DNA of 51,621 bases from an uncultured Bacteroidota bacterium (GTDB lineage Bacteria > Bacteroidota > Bacteroidia > Flavobacteriales > Flavobacteriaceae), in the NCBI GenBank assembly GCA_902514625.1, contig CABXRK010000008.1, forward strand, positions 1 to 51,621, written 5' to 3'. Positions within the stretch are counted from its first letter, which is position 1. Each line of letters starts with the position of its first letter. Shown one piece after another: positions 35,116 through 44,414 of this stretch. The notes under the pieces are model-generated. The model saw only the letters and a program-made list of their open reading frames with translations. It did not search any database and had not been told where the DNA came from. The position numbers and the translations under genes were made by a program.

Positions 35116-36638
35116 TTACAGGAAAAAGTTTGATAGGAAATAGTTTTATTGAAGATAAGGATTCAGAGATTTTCTATACAATAAATGCTTTAGATGAGAG
35201 TATTTTACCTCAGAAGTATTTTACAGCATCAATTTCTCAAGTTGATAAGGCTGCAGAATTAGCTGATAAAGCTTTTTCTGTTTTTTCATTGAAATCAACA
35301 AAGGAGAGAGCAAAATTTCTAATTAAAATTATAAGTGAAATCAATAAAATAAAGAAAGAAATTATTGTTCAATATAAATTAGAATCAGGATTTCCTGAAG
35401 GAAGAGCAGAGATAGAATTTAATAGAACAATTAATCAGATAAATACTTTTGTAAATATATTAAATGAAGGATCCTATGTTAAACCTATTATTAAGTTAGA
35501 AGATGAAAATGGTCCTGATTTAAGAAAAATGTTTAAACCGATAGGGCCTATTGCAGTATTTGGAGCGAGTAATTTTCCTTTAGCATTCTCTACCGCTGGG
35601 GGAGATACTATTTCAGCTCTAGCAGCTGGATGTCCTGTTGTTCTTAAAGGCCATCCTTTTCACGCAGGCACTAGTGAATTGGTTTCACAGGCTGTAAACT
35701 CTGCTGTTTTAAAAAGTGAACTTCCTGAAGGAGTATTTTCTCATCTTCAAGGCAAATCTCATAGAGTTGGTGAACAGTTGGTAAGTAATAAAAATATTAA
35801 AGGAGTTGGTTTTACAGGAAGTTATTTAGGAGGGAAATCTCTTTATGATATTTCACAAAAAAGAATGGATCCCATTCCTGTTTTTGCTGAAATGGGTAGT
35901 TCAAACCCTATAGTAGTTTTACCTGATAAATTAAAGGAAGATGAGAATTTAGCAGAACAAATTTCTAATTCTATTTTACTTGGCACTGGACAATTTTGCA
36001 CTAATCCCGGATTAATTTTTTTAAGTTCTGATTCAGATAATTTTCTCGAACAAGTTAAAAAGATTTTCAGTAATTCTGAGACATCATCAATGGTTCACCC
36101 ATCTATTAAAGAAAATTATATTAATAAAATAAAGGAACATGAAAATTTAGGGGTAAAAATTTATAGATCAAAAAAAAATAACTCTTTAGCATCAGTTGGT
36201 GTAATTACAAGTGAAAATTTTTTAAAAAATGATTTTTTTAAAGAAGAAGTTTTTGGACCTTATAGCCTTATAATTAAGTGTAAATCGGTAAATCAAATTA
36301 CTGAAATAATTAATTTTTTACCTGGTCAATTAACTGGGACTATCCTAGGGAGTTCTAATGACATAATTAATAATAGAAATTTAGTTGATGTTTTAGAAAA
36401 AAAAGTTGGGAGGTTGCTTTTTAAAGGTGTTCCAACAGGAGTTTCGGTAACTCAGTCGATGTGTCACGGAGGACCATTTCCAGCTTCAACTGATAGTCGT
36501 TTTACTTCTGTGGGGACAGATTCTATTTATCGATGGTTAAGACCTATTTCATACCAAAATTGTCCTCAGGATTTGTTGCCTGACGCGCTTAAAGATTTAA
36601 ACCCATTGGACATTAAACAAATAAAAACTAAAAACTAA
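35112..36638 (+). CDS. Aldehyde dehydrogenase, probable 2-oxoglutarate semialdehyde dehydrogenase
   Basis: NAD(P)+-dependent enzyme of 508 residues oxidising 2-oxoglutarate semialdehyde to 2-oxoglutarate, the last step of hydroxyproline breakdown. The catalytic cysteine is C296 in GTGQFCTNPG, the general base E260 in FAEMGSSNP, and the cofactor loop GFTGSYLGGK lies near 233-242. It has the FKPIGPIAVFGASNFPLAFS block (141-160) typical of KGSADH rather than of general aldehyde dehydrogenases. It overlaps the lyase gene by 4 bases, so the two are translationally coupled. Confidence 0.88.
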   Translation: MITGKSLIGNSFIEDKDSEIFYTINALDESILPQKYFTASISQVDKAAELADKAFSVFSLKSTKERAKFLIKIISEINKIKKEIIVQYKLESGFPEGRAEIEFNRTINQINTFVNILNEGSYVKPIIKLEDENGPDLRKMFKPIGPIAVFGASNFPLAFSTAGGDTISALAAGCPVVLKGHPFHAGTSELVSQAVNSAVLKSELPEGVFSHLQGKSHRVGEQLVSNKNIKGVGFTGSYLGGKSLYDISQKRMDPIPVFAEMGSSNPIVVLPDKLKEDENLAEQISNSILLGTGQFCTNPGLIFLSSDSDNFLEQVKKIFSNSETSSMVHPSIKENYINKIKEHENLGVKIYRSKKNNSLASVGVITSENFLKNDFFKEEVFGPYSLIIKCKSVNQITEIINFLPGQLTGTILGSSNDIINNRNLVDVLEKKVGRLLFKGVPTGVSVTQSMCHGGPFPASTDSRFTSVGTDSIYRWLRPISYQNCPQDLLPDALKDLNPLDIKQIKTKN

Positions 36639-36648
36639 GATTGTATAA

Positions 36649-37653
36649 TTGATTAGCAAAACAATTTTTAAATGTATTGATGCTCATACAGGAGGTAATC
36701 CTGTAAGGGTAGTTACTTCTCCAGCTCCAATTTTAAAAGGAAATTCAATGATAGAGAAAAGATCATATTTTTTGAAAAATTATGATTGGATTCGTAAAGG
36801 TTTGATGTTTGAACCTCGTGGCCACGATATGATGAGTGGAAGTTTATATTATGAAGCTATAGATAAAAATAATGATGTGGGAATAATATTTATTGAAACC
36901 AGTGGTTGTCTTCCTATGTGCGGTCATGGACTTATAGGAACTGTAACTGTTTTAATTGAGGAAAAATTAATTCAACCAAAAGTTCTAGGAGAACTTAGAG
37001 TTGAAACTCCTGCAGGATTAATTAAGGTTAAATATAAGTTGTCTAATTCAAAAGTAACTAAAGTTAAATATTATAATGTACCCTCCTTTTTATCGGTAAG
37101 TGCTCTTAAAATTGATTCACCAGATTTAGGAAATTTATCAATTGATGTAGCTTATGGAGGAAATTTTTATGCAATAATTGATATTCAAGATAATTTTCAT
37201 GGCATTGAAAATCATACCGCTAGTCAACTTATTAAATTTAGTAGAACAATAAGAAAATTGATAAATTCTACATGTAAATTGGAACATCCTGAAATTTCTA
37301 AAATTAAGGGCTGTAGTCACATTTTATGGATCGGAAAAGTGTTAAATAAAAAATCTTCTTCTCGAAATGCTGTTTTTTATGGAGATAAAGCTATAGATAG
37401 ATCACCTTGTGGCACTGGTACCTCTGCGAGAATGGCCCAATTGTTTTCTAAAAGAAAATTAATTGTTGGAGATGAATTTGTAAATGAAAGTATTATTGGA
37501 TCTATTTTTGTTGGCAGAATTGAAAACACTTTAGATTTAGGAGCTTATAAAGCAATAACGCCTAGTATCCAAGGATCAGCAAATATCATTGGACATAATT
37601 CAATAATCATAGATCCTGAAGATGAATTTGTAAATGGATTTCAAGTAATTTAG
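36649..37653 (+). CDS. Proline racemase family, probable 4-hydroxyproline 2-epimerase
   Basis: Converts trans-4-hydroxy-L-proline to cis-4-hydroxy-D-proline. The 334 residues start at TTG 36649; an in-frame stop lies directly before it and the next Met comes after the conserved IDAHTGGNPVRVV block, so TTG is required. Both catalytic cysteines are present, C91 in MCGHGLIG and C254 in DRSPCGTGTSARMA. A Cys/Cys pair marks epimerase or racemase; trans-3-hydroxyproline dehydratases have Thr at the second site. It lies between the dehydrogenase (10-base gap) and the FAD oxidase (4-base gap). Confidence 0.9.
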   Translation: MISKTIFKCIDAHTGGNPVRVVTSPAPILKGNSMIEKRSYFLKNYDWIRKGLMFEPRGHDMMSGSLYYEAIDKNNDVGIIFIETSGCLPMCGHGLIGTVTVLIEEKLIQPKVLGELRVETPAGLIKVKYKLSNSKVTKVKYYNVPSFLSVSALKIDSPDLGNLSIDVAYGGNFYAIIDIQDNFHGIENHTASQLIKFSRTIRKLINSTCKLEHPEISKIKGCSHILWIGKVLNKKSSSRNAVFYGDKAIDRSPCGTGTSARMAQLFSKRKLIVGDEFVNESIIGSIFVGRIENTLDLGAYKAITPSIQGSANIIGHNSIIIDPEDEFVNGFQVI

Positions 37654-37657
37654 TGTT

Positions 37658-38908
37658 TTGAAAAAAAAAATAATAATTGTAGGCGGAGGAATAGTCGGAC
37701 TTTCAACTGCTTTTTTTCTTCTTAAGGAAGGACATGAGGTACTAATAATTGAAAAAGAAAAGATAAAGGAAGGAGCTTCATTTGAGAATGCTGGATATAT
37801 AACACCAAGCCATATAATTCCTTTAGCTTCACCAGGAATTATTTCCAAGGGACTTAGATGGATGTTGAGCTCTTCAAGTCCTTTTTATATAAAGCCCAGA
37901 ATTAATAAAGATCTTTTTTATTGGCTGTTAAAGTTTGTGAAATCTTGTAATAATAATCACGTTCAAAGATCTGTAAATTCTCTTAAGCAAATTAATGAAT
38001 TTAGCAGAGAATTATATCAAGAGATATATTCTTCAAAAATTTTTGATTTTCATTTAGAAAAGAAAGGGTTATTAATGGCTTTTAAAACTTTAAAGGCAGA
38101 GAGAAATGAAACTAAAGTTATGAGCATAGCTAAAGATTTAGGACTCGACGTATCCTTAATTTCAAAGGATCAAGTTCAGTCTTTGCAGCCTGGGATTGAA
38201 ATGGACATTAAAGGGGCCTTTCATTATCTTTCTGATGCACATTCAAGTCCATGGATTTTCATGGAGCAGTTGGAAAAATATCTTTTAGAAAATGGAGTTA
38301 AAATTATTAGAGGAGAAAATGTAGAATCTTTTATTGTTAATAATAATAAAGTAAATTCTATTTTAACAAATTCTAAAAGATATGAGTCAGATTATTTTGT
38401 TTTATGTGCGGGAGCATGGTCTGAAAATTTAATGAAACCATTGGGGATTTCATTACCTATTCAAGCTGGTAAAGGATACTGTATAAATGTAGAAAAAGAA
38501 ACAGGGATTTCAATGCCTTCTATTTTGATTGAATCAAAAGTAGCTGTAACGCCTATGATTGGGATTACTCGTTTTTCTGGAACAATGGAAATTTCGGGAA
38601 TTAATAATAGTATAAAACACAATAGAGTTTTAGCTATTGCATCATCCGTTTCTAATTATTATAAAGATTTTCATATTTCAAAACAGAGTCAAAAAAATGT
38701 CAAAAGTGCTCTTCGACCATTATCCCCAGATGGACTTCCTTTTATAGGAAAACATTCATCTTGTAAGAATTTAATTATTGCAACAGGTCATTCTATGATG
38801 GGGTGGAGTTTAGGCCCAGCTACTGGAAAATTAGTTTCAGAAATCATTTCTGATAAAAAAACATCTATATCTATTGATCCATATAGACCTGAAAGGGTAT
38901 ATGGATAG
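37658..38908 (+). CDS. FAD-dependent D-amino-acid oxidoreductase, probable D-hydroxyproline oxidase
   Basis: DadA/DAO-family flavoprotein of 416 residues. The dinucleotide-binding motif IIVGGGIVGLSTAFFL lies at residues 6-21 and the C-terminal FAD segment is LRPLSPDGLPFIG followed by NLIIATGHSMMGWSLGPATGKLVSE. The start is TTG at 37658, immediately before the AAAAAAATAATAATT stretch encoding KKKIII; no ATG precedes the Rossmann fold. In this operon it most likely oxidises cis-4-hydroxy-D-proline to 1-pyrroline-4-hydroxy-2-carboxylate. Confidence 0.88.
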   Translation: MKKKIIIVGGGIVGLSTAFFLLKEGHEVLIIEKEKIKEGASFENAGYITPSHIIPLASPGIISKGLRWMLSSSSPFYIKPRINKDLFYWLLKFVKSCNNNHVQRSVNSLKQINEFSRELYQEIYSSKIFDFHLEKKGLLMAFKTLKAERNETKVMSIAKDLGLDVSLISKDQVQSLQPGIEMDIKGAFHYLSDAHSSPWIFMEQLEKYLLENGVKIIRGENVESFIVNNNKVNSILTNSKRYESDYFVLCAGAWSENLMKPLGISLPIQAGKGYCINVEKETGISMPSILIESKVAVTPMIGITRFSGTMEISGINNSIKHNRVLAIASSVSNYYKDFHISKQSQKNVKSALRPLSPDGLPFIGKHSSCKNLIIATGHSMMGWSLGPATGKLVSEIISDKKTSISIDPYRPERVYG

Positions 38909-38948
38909 TTTAAAAAATTATTTAAATTGTAATTTATAAATTTATCAA

Positions 38949-39359
38949 ATGGTTTTTCAAAAAGAAATTTATTTAAAACCTTATCCTAGAGGATTTCATA
39001 TTATTAGTCAGCAAATATTTGATGTACTACCCGATTTTACGGGTATAGTTAATGTTTTTACTACTCATACTTCGGCAAGTTTAGCTATTAATGAAAATGC
39101 TGATCCTTCAGTTAGAGAGGATCTAGAAACACATTTTAATATCATGGTTCCAGAGGATAAAAATCATTATCAACATACTCAAGAGGGCCCTGATGATATG
39201 ACTTCTCATATTAAGAGCACTATAATTGGATCTTCAGTTTCATTCCCATTAAAAAATGGAAATCCTTTATTAGGAATTTGGCAAGGAATTTATTTATGTG
39301 AACATAGAAATAATTCACCATCTAGAAAAATTATAGTTACCGTCTATGGAGAAAAATAA
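38949..39359 (+). CDS. YjbQ/UPF0047-family protein
   Basis: Compact 136-residue protein with the full family signature: FTTHTSASLAINENADPSVREDLETHF, then DDMTSHIKSTIIGSSVSFPL and LGIWQGIYLCEHR, where conserved His and Glu residues form a metal site. Members are called secondary thiamine-phosphate synthase because they can complement thiE weakly; the physiological role is uncertain. It begins 40 bases after the hydroxyproline operon and 16 bases before the next gene, so it could be part of a longer transcript. Confidence 0.92.
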   Translation: MVFQKEIYLKPYPRGFHIISQQIFDVLPDFTGIVNVFTTHTSASLAINENADPSVREDLETHFNIMVPEDKNHYQHTQEGPDDMTSHIKSTIIGSSVSFPLKNGNPLLGIWQGIYLCEHRNNSPSRKIIVTVYGEK

Positions 39360-39375
39360 TAATAATTAGAAAAAA

Positions 39376-40728
39376 ATGAACAGAAAATATTTTTTATCAA
39401 TATTTGGGAATTTTACTCTTGTATCAATTTTAACTCCCACTTTAATTTCATGTATTTCAAAGATTAAAAAAATTTCTGGACTTAAAAATTGGGCAGGTAA
39501 TTATACTTATAAAGCAGATGAAACAATATTTGTTAGTTCAGTTAATGAAATCAAAGATATATTAGTAAATTATAAAAAAGTAAAAGCTCTAGGCACCCAA
39601 CATTGCTTTAATGATATTGCTGACACTAAAGGTGTTCAAGTCAGTACTAATAAAATTAATAAAATTCATGATTTAAATACTAAAAACAAAACTGTTTTAG
39701 TGGGTTCTGGAATAAAATATGGAGATTTAGGAAAATTTCTTTATCAAAATGGATGGGCTCTGCATAATCTTGCTTCACTTCCTCATATTTCTATTGGAGG
39801 AGCTTGTTCAACAGCTACTCATGGATCAGGGATTTCAAATAAAAATTTATCTTCAGCAATTAAAGGGTTTGAGATAATTACAGCTAATGGAAAAACAAAA
39901 TGGGTTGATAGTGAAAATGATCCGAATTTATTTTATGCTGGTGGGGTAAGTTTAGGTGCTTTAGGTATAATGACTAAAATTTTGTTAAAAATTGAACCAA
40001 CATTTAATATAGAACAAAGGGTTTTTGAAGATCTTCCGATGATAAATTTGAAAAATGATTTTGACAAAATCATGAGTTTTGGATATAGTGTTAGTTTTTT
40101 TACCCACTGGAAAAATAAAAAAATAGATCAAATATGGATAAAGTCTAAACCTGGAAAAGAATGGAAGGACGATAATTTATTTTTTGGAGCTGTTGCAGCA
40201 AAAAAAAACCTTCATCCAATAAAATCTAATTCTTCAAAAAATTGCACTCCTCAGATGGGGGTAATAGGTCCTTGGCATGAAAGACTTCCACATTTTAAAA
40301 TGGATTTCACGCCGAGTAATGGAGATGAATTACAATCCGAGTATTTCGTTTCTAGATCAAATGCTTTTGAAGCTATTATGGCAATTGAAAGATTAAATAA
40401 AAAAATTTCGCCTATTTTATTTGTTTCTGAAATCAGATGTATCGCTTCTGATGAATTCTGGATGAGTATGGCCTATGGAAGAGATAGTGTGGCAATTCAT
40501 TTTACATGGAAACCAATGGTAAAAGAAGTAATGGATTTACTTCCAGAGATAGAATCAGTTTTAGCCCCATATAAGGTGAGGCCGCATTGGGGAAAAATTC
40601 ATACAATGAACGCAAAAAAACTTGAAAATAGTTACCCAAGATATAATGATTTCCTTAAGTTAAGGAAAAGATTAGATCCTGATGAATTTTTTTTAAATTC
40701 ATATTTAAAAAGAACTTTTATAAATTAA
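39376..40728 (+). CDS. FAD-dependent alditol/aldonolactone oxidase-like protein
   Basis: VAO-type flavoprotein of 450 residues with an N-terminal hydrophobic segment ending LISC (C26), suggesting export and perhaps lipidation. The FAD-binding half begins NWAGNYTYKADETIFVSS and contains VKALGTQHCFNDIADTKG with H76, at the site where alditol oxidases attach FAD covalently, then GSGIKYGDLGKFL and SIGGACSTATHGSG. The C-terminal ALO domain runs to HWGKIHTMN. Closest in pattern to alditol (xylitol) oxidase and D-arabinono-1,4-lactone oxidase; the substrate is a sugar alcohol or lactone at best guess. It starts 16 bases after YjbQ. Confidence 0.85.
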   Translation: MNRKYFLSIFGNFTLVSILTPTLISCISKIKKISGLKNWAGNYTYKADETIFVSSVNEIKDILVNYKKVKALGTQHCFNDIADTKGVQVSTNKINKIHDLNTKNKTVLVGSGIKYGDLGKFLYQNGWALHNLASLPHISIGGACSTATHGSGISNKNLSSAIKGFEIITANGKTKWVDSENDPNLFYAGGVSLGALGIMTKILLKIEPTFNIEQRVFEDLPMINLKNDFDKIMSFGYSVSFFTHWKNKKIDQIWIKSKPGKEWKDDNLFFGAVAAKKNLHPIKSNSSKNCTPQMGVIGPWHERLPHFKMDFTPSNGDELQSEYFVSRSNAFEAIMAIERLNKKISPILFVSEIRCIASDEFWMSMAYGRDSVAIHFTWKPMVKEVMDLLPEIESVLAPYKVRPHWGKIHTMNAKKLENSYPRYNDFLKLRKRLDPDEFFLNSYLKRTFIN

Positions 40729-40735
40729 CAATTAG

Positions 40736-41656
40736 ATGTTTCGATTTTTTCTTTTTGGCTTACTTTTTAGCTTTATGGTTCAATCTCAGGATTTAAAAAA
40801 TAAAGAGCCATACATTTTAATTTTAGGCACTATACAGGATGGAGGTTCCCCACACATATCTTGTAATAGAAATTGTTGTAGAGGTTTGACCGAATATCAA
40901 AAGAATAATCGAAAGAGAACTTCATTGGCATTAATTTTCCCAACATTAAAAAAATACTTTCTTTTTGAAGCTACTCCAGATATTACCAATCAAATGAATC
41001 AAGTTGAAATTAAATCAGGATCTTTTATTGAAGGAGTTTTTATAACGCATGCACATATAGGTCATTATTCAGGTTTAATGTTTTTTGGTCGAGAAGCGAT
41101 GGGAGCAAAAAATATAAAAGTATATGCGATGCCTCGTCTTCAGAATTTTTTAAAAGATAACGGTCCATGGAATCAATTGATAGATCAAAAAAATATTGTT
41201 ATTAAGAATTTAGAGAATCGTAAATTAATTGAATTATTTAAAAATGTTAAAATATTACCTTTTAAAGTTCCTCATCGAGATGAGTTTTCAGAAACTGTAG
41301 GATATAAAATCATTGGACCAAATAAAACTCTTTTATTTATTCCAGACATTGATAAGTGGACAAAATGGGAAATAAATATTGTAGAAATAATTAAAGAAGT
41401 AGATTATGCATTAATTGATGCAACTTTTTATGACGAATCAGAAATAAATTATAGATCAATTTCTGAAATTCCACATCCTTTTGTTATTGAGAGTATGGAG
41501 ATGTTAAAAAAAATATCACCGAATGATAGAAATAAAATACATTTTATTCATATGAACCATACCAATCCACTGTTAAATAATAAAAGTAAAGAAAGTCAAA
41601 TTGTTATTGACGAAGGATACAATATTTCTGTCAAAGGAGATGTTTTTGATTTATAA
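40736..41656 (+). CDS. PqqB-like metallo-beta-lactamase-fold protein, exported
   Basis: MBL-fold protein of 306 residues with a signal peptide (ending MVQSQ, ~1-18). After it come GTIQDGGSPH (31-40) and a cysteine group C43-x3-C47-C48, recalling the zinc-binding Cys cluster of PqqB. The metal motif reads T-H105-A-H107-I-G109-H110: the Asp of HxHxDH is replaced by Gly. Later histidines lie in VPHRDEFSETVGY and FIHMNHTNP. No other pqq gene is in the window. It starts 7 bases after the flavoprotein gene, suggesting joint expression. Confidence 0.82.
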   Translation: MFRFFLFGLLFSFMVQSQDLKNKEPYILILGTIQDGGSPHISCNRNCCRGLTEYQKNNRKRTSLALIFPTLKKYFLFEATPDITNQMNQVEIKSGSFIEGVFITHAHIGHYSGLMFFGREAMGAKNIKVYAMPRLQNFLKDNGPWNQLIDQKNIVIKNLENRKLIELFKNVKILPFKVPHRDEFSETVGYKIIGPNKTLLFIPDIDKWTKWEINIVEIIKEVDYALIDATFYDESEINYRSISEIPHPFVIESMEMLKKISPNDRNKIHFIHMNHTNPLLNNKSKESQIVIDEGYNISVKGDVFDL

Positions 41657-41693
41657 TAAGTATTCTTATTAAAAATTAATTTATATTTATTTT

Positions 41694-41843
41694 ATGAATT
41701 TGTATGTGATTTCTTTAGTAATTCTATATATAATATGGAGGATATTCGGAAAAAAAATTTTTCCAAATATATCTTCTAAGCAACAAATTGGTATTCAAAT
41801 TGCTTTTATTGCAATTTTTATTTTATACTTTATTTACGGATAA
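41694..41843 (+). CDS. 49-residue two-span membrane peptide
   Basis: ATG 41694 to TAA 41843. The product has two hydrophobic segments, about residues 3-18 (LYVISLVILYIIWRIF) and 32-48 (GIQIAFIAIFILYFIY), joined by a short loop GKKIFPNISSKQQ. It lies 37 bases after the MBL gene on the same strand and convergent with the gene ending at 41855. It is not recognised. The two clean spans and good fit between neighbours support a real gene. Confidence 0.55.
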   Translation: MNLYVISLVILYIIWRIFGKKIFPNISSKQQIGIQIAFIAIFILYFIYG

Positions 41844-41854
41844 ATTGGGATTAT

Positions 41855-42283
41855 TTATAATTTATTATGCGCATAAAAAGAAATAGCGTGTAGAATAATC
41901 ATTATCCATCCAAGATAAACAAAAGGAGAGCTAGGTATCCAGATGTAGGCAAGAATTATACCACAATAAGACATTAATCCAATACATAAAAGTAGTATGA
42001 TCCTGATTTTAGAATCTTTTGAAATAATAGCTGAAGATAAAGTAGTTGTAAATAACCCAATGATTAAAACCCATAATCCAAAAAAACGATAAATTTGTTT
42101 AAGATATTGCGGAAGAGAGCTATTTGTATCGATTTTAAATAATTCCTTGAAGTTTATCCCTAGTCTTTCCTCATTTGCAACTTTATCCAACATCCAAGGT
42201 TCATCAACAATCATCCATAAAATTCCAAGAATAATCATGCTAATTCCAATTAAAATTAGCGGAAATGAAAATATATTTTTCAT
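41855..42283 (-). CDS. Four-span membrane protein of unknown function
   Basis: Unrecognised 142-residue protein with spans at about 5-25, 69-89, 93-112 and 118-137 and a soluble loop (26-68, DEPWMLDKVANEERLGINFKELF). No conserved catalytic pattern is visible. It stands alone on the minus strand, 66 bases downstream of the M1 peptidase gene start. Confidence 0.72.
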   Translation of the reverse strand: MKNIFSFPLILIGISMIILGILWMIVDEPWMLDKVANEERLGINFKELFKIDTNSSLPQYLKQIYRFFGLWVLIIGLFTTTLSSAIISKDSKIRIILLLCIGLMSYCGIILAYIWIPSSPFVYLGWIMIILHAISFYAHNKL

Positions 42284-42349
42284 AAATTATTTATTTTAAG
42301 CAATTTAAAAAATTGAATTAAAATCTTACCTCCATTATTTAAAAAACTA

Positions 42350-43987
42350 TTAATATAATTTTTTAGTATTTACATAATAATTTTGATCAATTTTAATGTT
42401 TTCAAATTTTAATGATTTATATTTCCATTCACTCTCAGGATAAATCCATATTTTTTGATTATCGATAATGATTTCAATAGGCATCTTGAATTTAGCGACT
42501 ATATTACTCCATTTATATTTTAAAGTTTCACCATCATAACCATATTCTAGAATAGGGATTCTTGTGTCACGAAGATATTGATTGAAAATGGGGGATAAAT
42601 CTATTCCAATGTTTTTAGATATATAATCTTCAATTTCTTTAGTAGTAACTGTTTGATGATAGAATGTTTTATTTAATCCTCTTAATATTTGACGCCATTT
42701 TTCATCATCATTTGCTAACTGTCTTAGGGTATGAATAAAATTTGCTCCTTTCGGGTACATATCATTTGAACCTTTATTATTAACATTATAGGTCCCAATA
42801 ATTTTTTTATCATTTCTAATGTTTTTTCTTATTCCAACGATATATTCAGATGAAGCTTTGGGCCCATAATAATAATCTAAAAAAAGACTTTCAGAATAAG
42901 TGGTAAAACTTTCATGAATCCACATGTCAGCAATATCTTTATATGTAATATTATTAGCAAACCATTCATGGCCTCCTTCATGTATAATAATATAATCGAA
43001 TTTTAATCCCCAACCTGTATTAGATAAATCTCTTCCTAGATAACCTTTTAGAAATTTATTTCCATAAGTAATTGAGCTTTGATGTTCCATGCCTAAATAT
43101 GGAGTTTGTACTAGTTTATAACTGTCTTCGTAAAAAGGATAAGGTCCAAACCAATGCTCAAATGCCTCAATCATTTTAGTATTATCTTTGAAATGAACCT
43201 TGGCTTTCTCAAGATTATAACTTAGAACATAATAATCGACATCTAAATTTCCTTTTTCTCCATTATATATTTCAGAATAATTAACATAATCACCTATGTT
43301 AATATTTACCCCATAATTATTAATGGGATTTTTAACTGCCCAATGAAAAGTTTTGGAATTTAATTTTTCGTCTATTTTTACTAGACGTCCATTTGATACA
43401 TTAATTAGGTTTTTTGGGACATTAACACTTATAAGCATACTATCAACTTCATCATACATATGATCTTTATTGGGCCACCAAACACTGGCTCCTAGACCTT
43501 GACAAGATGAAGCTATAAAATGATTTCCATTTTTATCTTTTTCCCACGAAATACCTCCATCCCAAGGAGCTCTTACAGCTTCTCTGGGGCTCCCTTCATA
43601 GTATACTTTTAGAGTTTTTGAAGATCCTTTAATTTGTTTACTTTTCAGTTTAATAAAGTGAGCATTACCATCTTTTATAATTTTTAATTTTCTCCCATCT
43701 TGTTCTGCTTTAATTAATTTTAAAGGTTTTTGTAAATCAATTTGCATTTTAGAACCAGAGTCAATTACAGTATATTTTATTTCATTACTTCCTTTAATAG
43801 TTCTTTTTTCAGGATTAACAACTATATCTAAATGGTAATAAGTTAAATCCCACCAAATTCTTTCAGGGGTAATGCTTCCTCTTAAACTATCTTGTTTAGT
43901 AAATTTAATTTTTGTTAAATCTTGGGAAAAAGTATAAAAAGTAAGGCAAGAAAAAATAATTAATGCAATAATTTTTTTTGTATTCAT
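42350..43987 (-). CDS. M1-family zinc metallopeptidase, exported
   Basis: Aminopeptidase-type enzyme of 545 residues with signal peptide (~1-21, ending TFYTFSQ), likely periplasmic or surface-exposed. The zinc site is H336-E337-G-G-H340 with the third ligand E359 (WIHESF), and the exopeptidase motif GMEHQ is at 299-303 in place of GAMEN. The N-terminal saddle domain (~45-235) leads into the catalytic domain. It is shorter than classic M1 enzymes and lacks the large C-terminal domain, as is common for Bacteroidota members. Confidence 0.92.
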   Translation of the reverse strand: MNTKKIIALIIFSCLTFYTFSQDLTKIKFTKQDSLRGSITPERIWWDLTYYHLDIVVNPEKRTIKGSNEIKYTVIDSGSKMQIDLQKPLKLIKAEQDGRKLKIIKDGNAHFIKLKSKQIKGSSKTLKVYYEGSPREAVRAPWDGGISWEKDKNGNHFIASSCQGLGASVWWPNKDHMYDEVDSMLISVNVPKNLINVSNGRLVKIDEKLNSKTFHWAVKNPINNYGVNINIGDYVNYSEIYNGEKGNLDVDYYVLSYNLEKAKVHFKDNTKMIEAFEHWFGPYPFYEDSYKLVQTPYLGMEHQSSITYGNKFLKGYLGRDLSNTGWGLKFDYIIIHEGGHEWFANNITYKDIADMWIHESFTTYSESLFLDYYYGPKASSEYIVGIRKNIRNDKKIIGTYNVNNKGSNDMYPKGANFIHTLRQLANDDEKWRQILRGLNKTFYHQTVTTKEIEDYISKNIGIDLSPIFNQYLRDTRIPILEYGYDGETLKYKWSNIVAKFKMPIEIIIDNQKIWIYPESEWKYKSLKFENIKIDQNYYVNTKKLY

Positions 43988-44015
43988 TTTTTTAATTTAA
44001 TCTTATAGATAATAT

Positions 44016-44375
44016 TCAAATATTTTCAAATTTTTTGACAGTAAGTTCACTTATGACTTCACCTGTATGCTTAGTACTGGAAGGCTCAAATAATAGAAGC
44101 CATACTTCCTTATCAGCTACAGGTTTGTGTTCTACTCCTTTAGGCACTATTAACATTTCTCCTTCATTTAATTCGACTATTTTGTCGTTAAATTCGATTT
44201 TTAATAATCCTTTTATAATAAGAAAAAGTTCATCTTCTTTTTCATGATTATGCCAGACAAATTCACCTTTTACTTTAGCTATTTTTATATCTTGATCATT
44301 TAAAACTCCTATAATCTTAGGATTCCAATAATCTTTAAAAAGTGAAAATTTTTCTTTTAGATTAATTTTTTTCAT
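44016..44375 (-). CDS. Cupin-domain protein
   Basis: Single cupin barrel of 119 residues. Motif 1 reads GEFVWHNHEKEDELFLIIKG (about 34-53), giving two His and a Glu as metal ligands, and motif 2 is LNEGEMLIVPKGVEHKPVA (about 64-82) with the final His. The likely bound metal is Fe, Mn or Zn; the substrate is unknown. It is 28 bases upstream of the M1 peptidase on the same strand, and divergent from the SDR gene. Confidence 0.9.
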   Translation of the reverse strand: MKKINLKEKFSLFKDYWNPKIIGVLNDQDIKIAKVKGEFVWHNHEKEDELFLIIKGLLKIEFNDKIVELNEGEMLIVPKGVEHKPVADKEVWLLLFEPSSTKHTGEVISELTVKKFENI

Positions 44376-44414
44376 CTTGTAAAATAATAAAATAATTAAT
44401 TTAATTATCTATTC

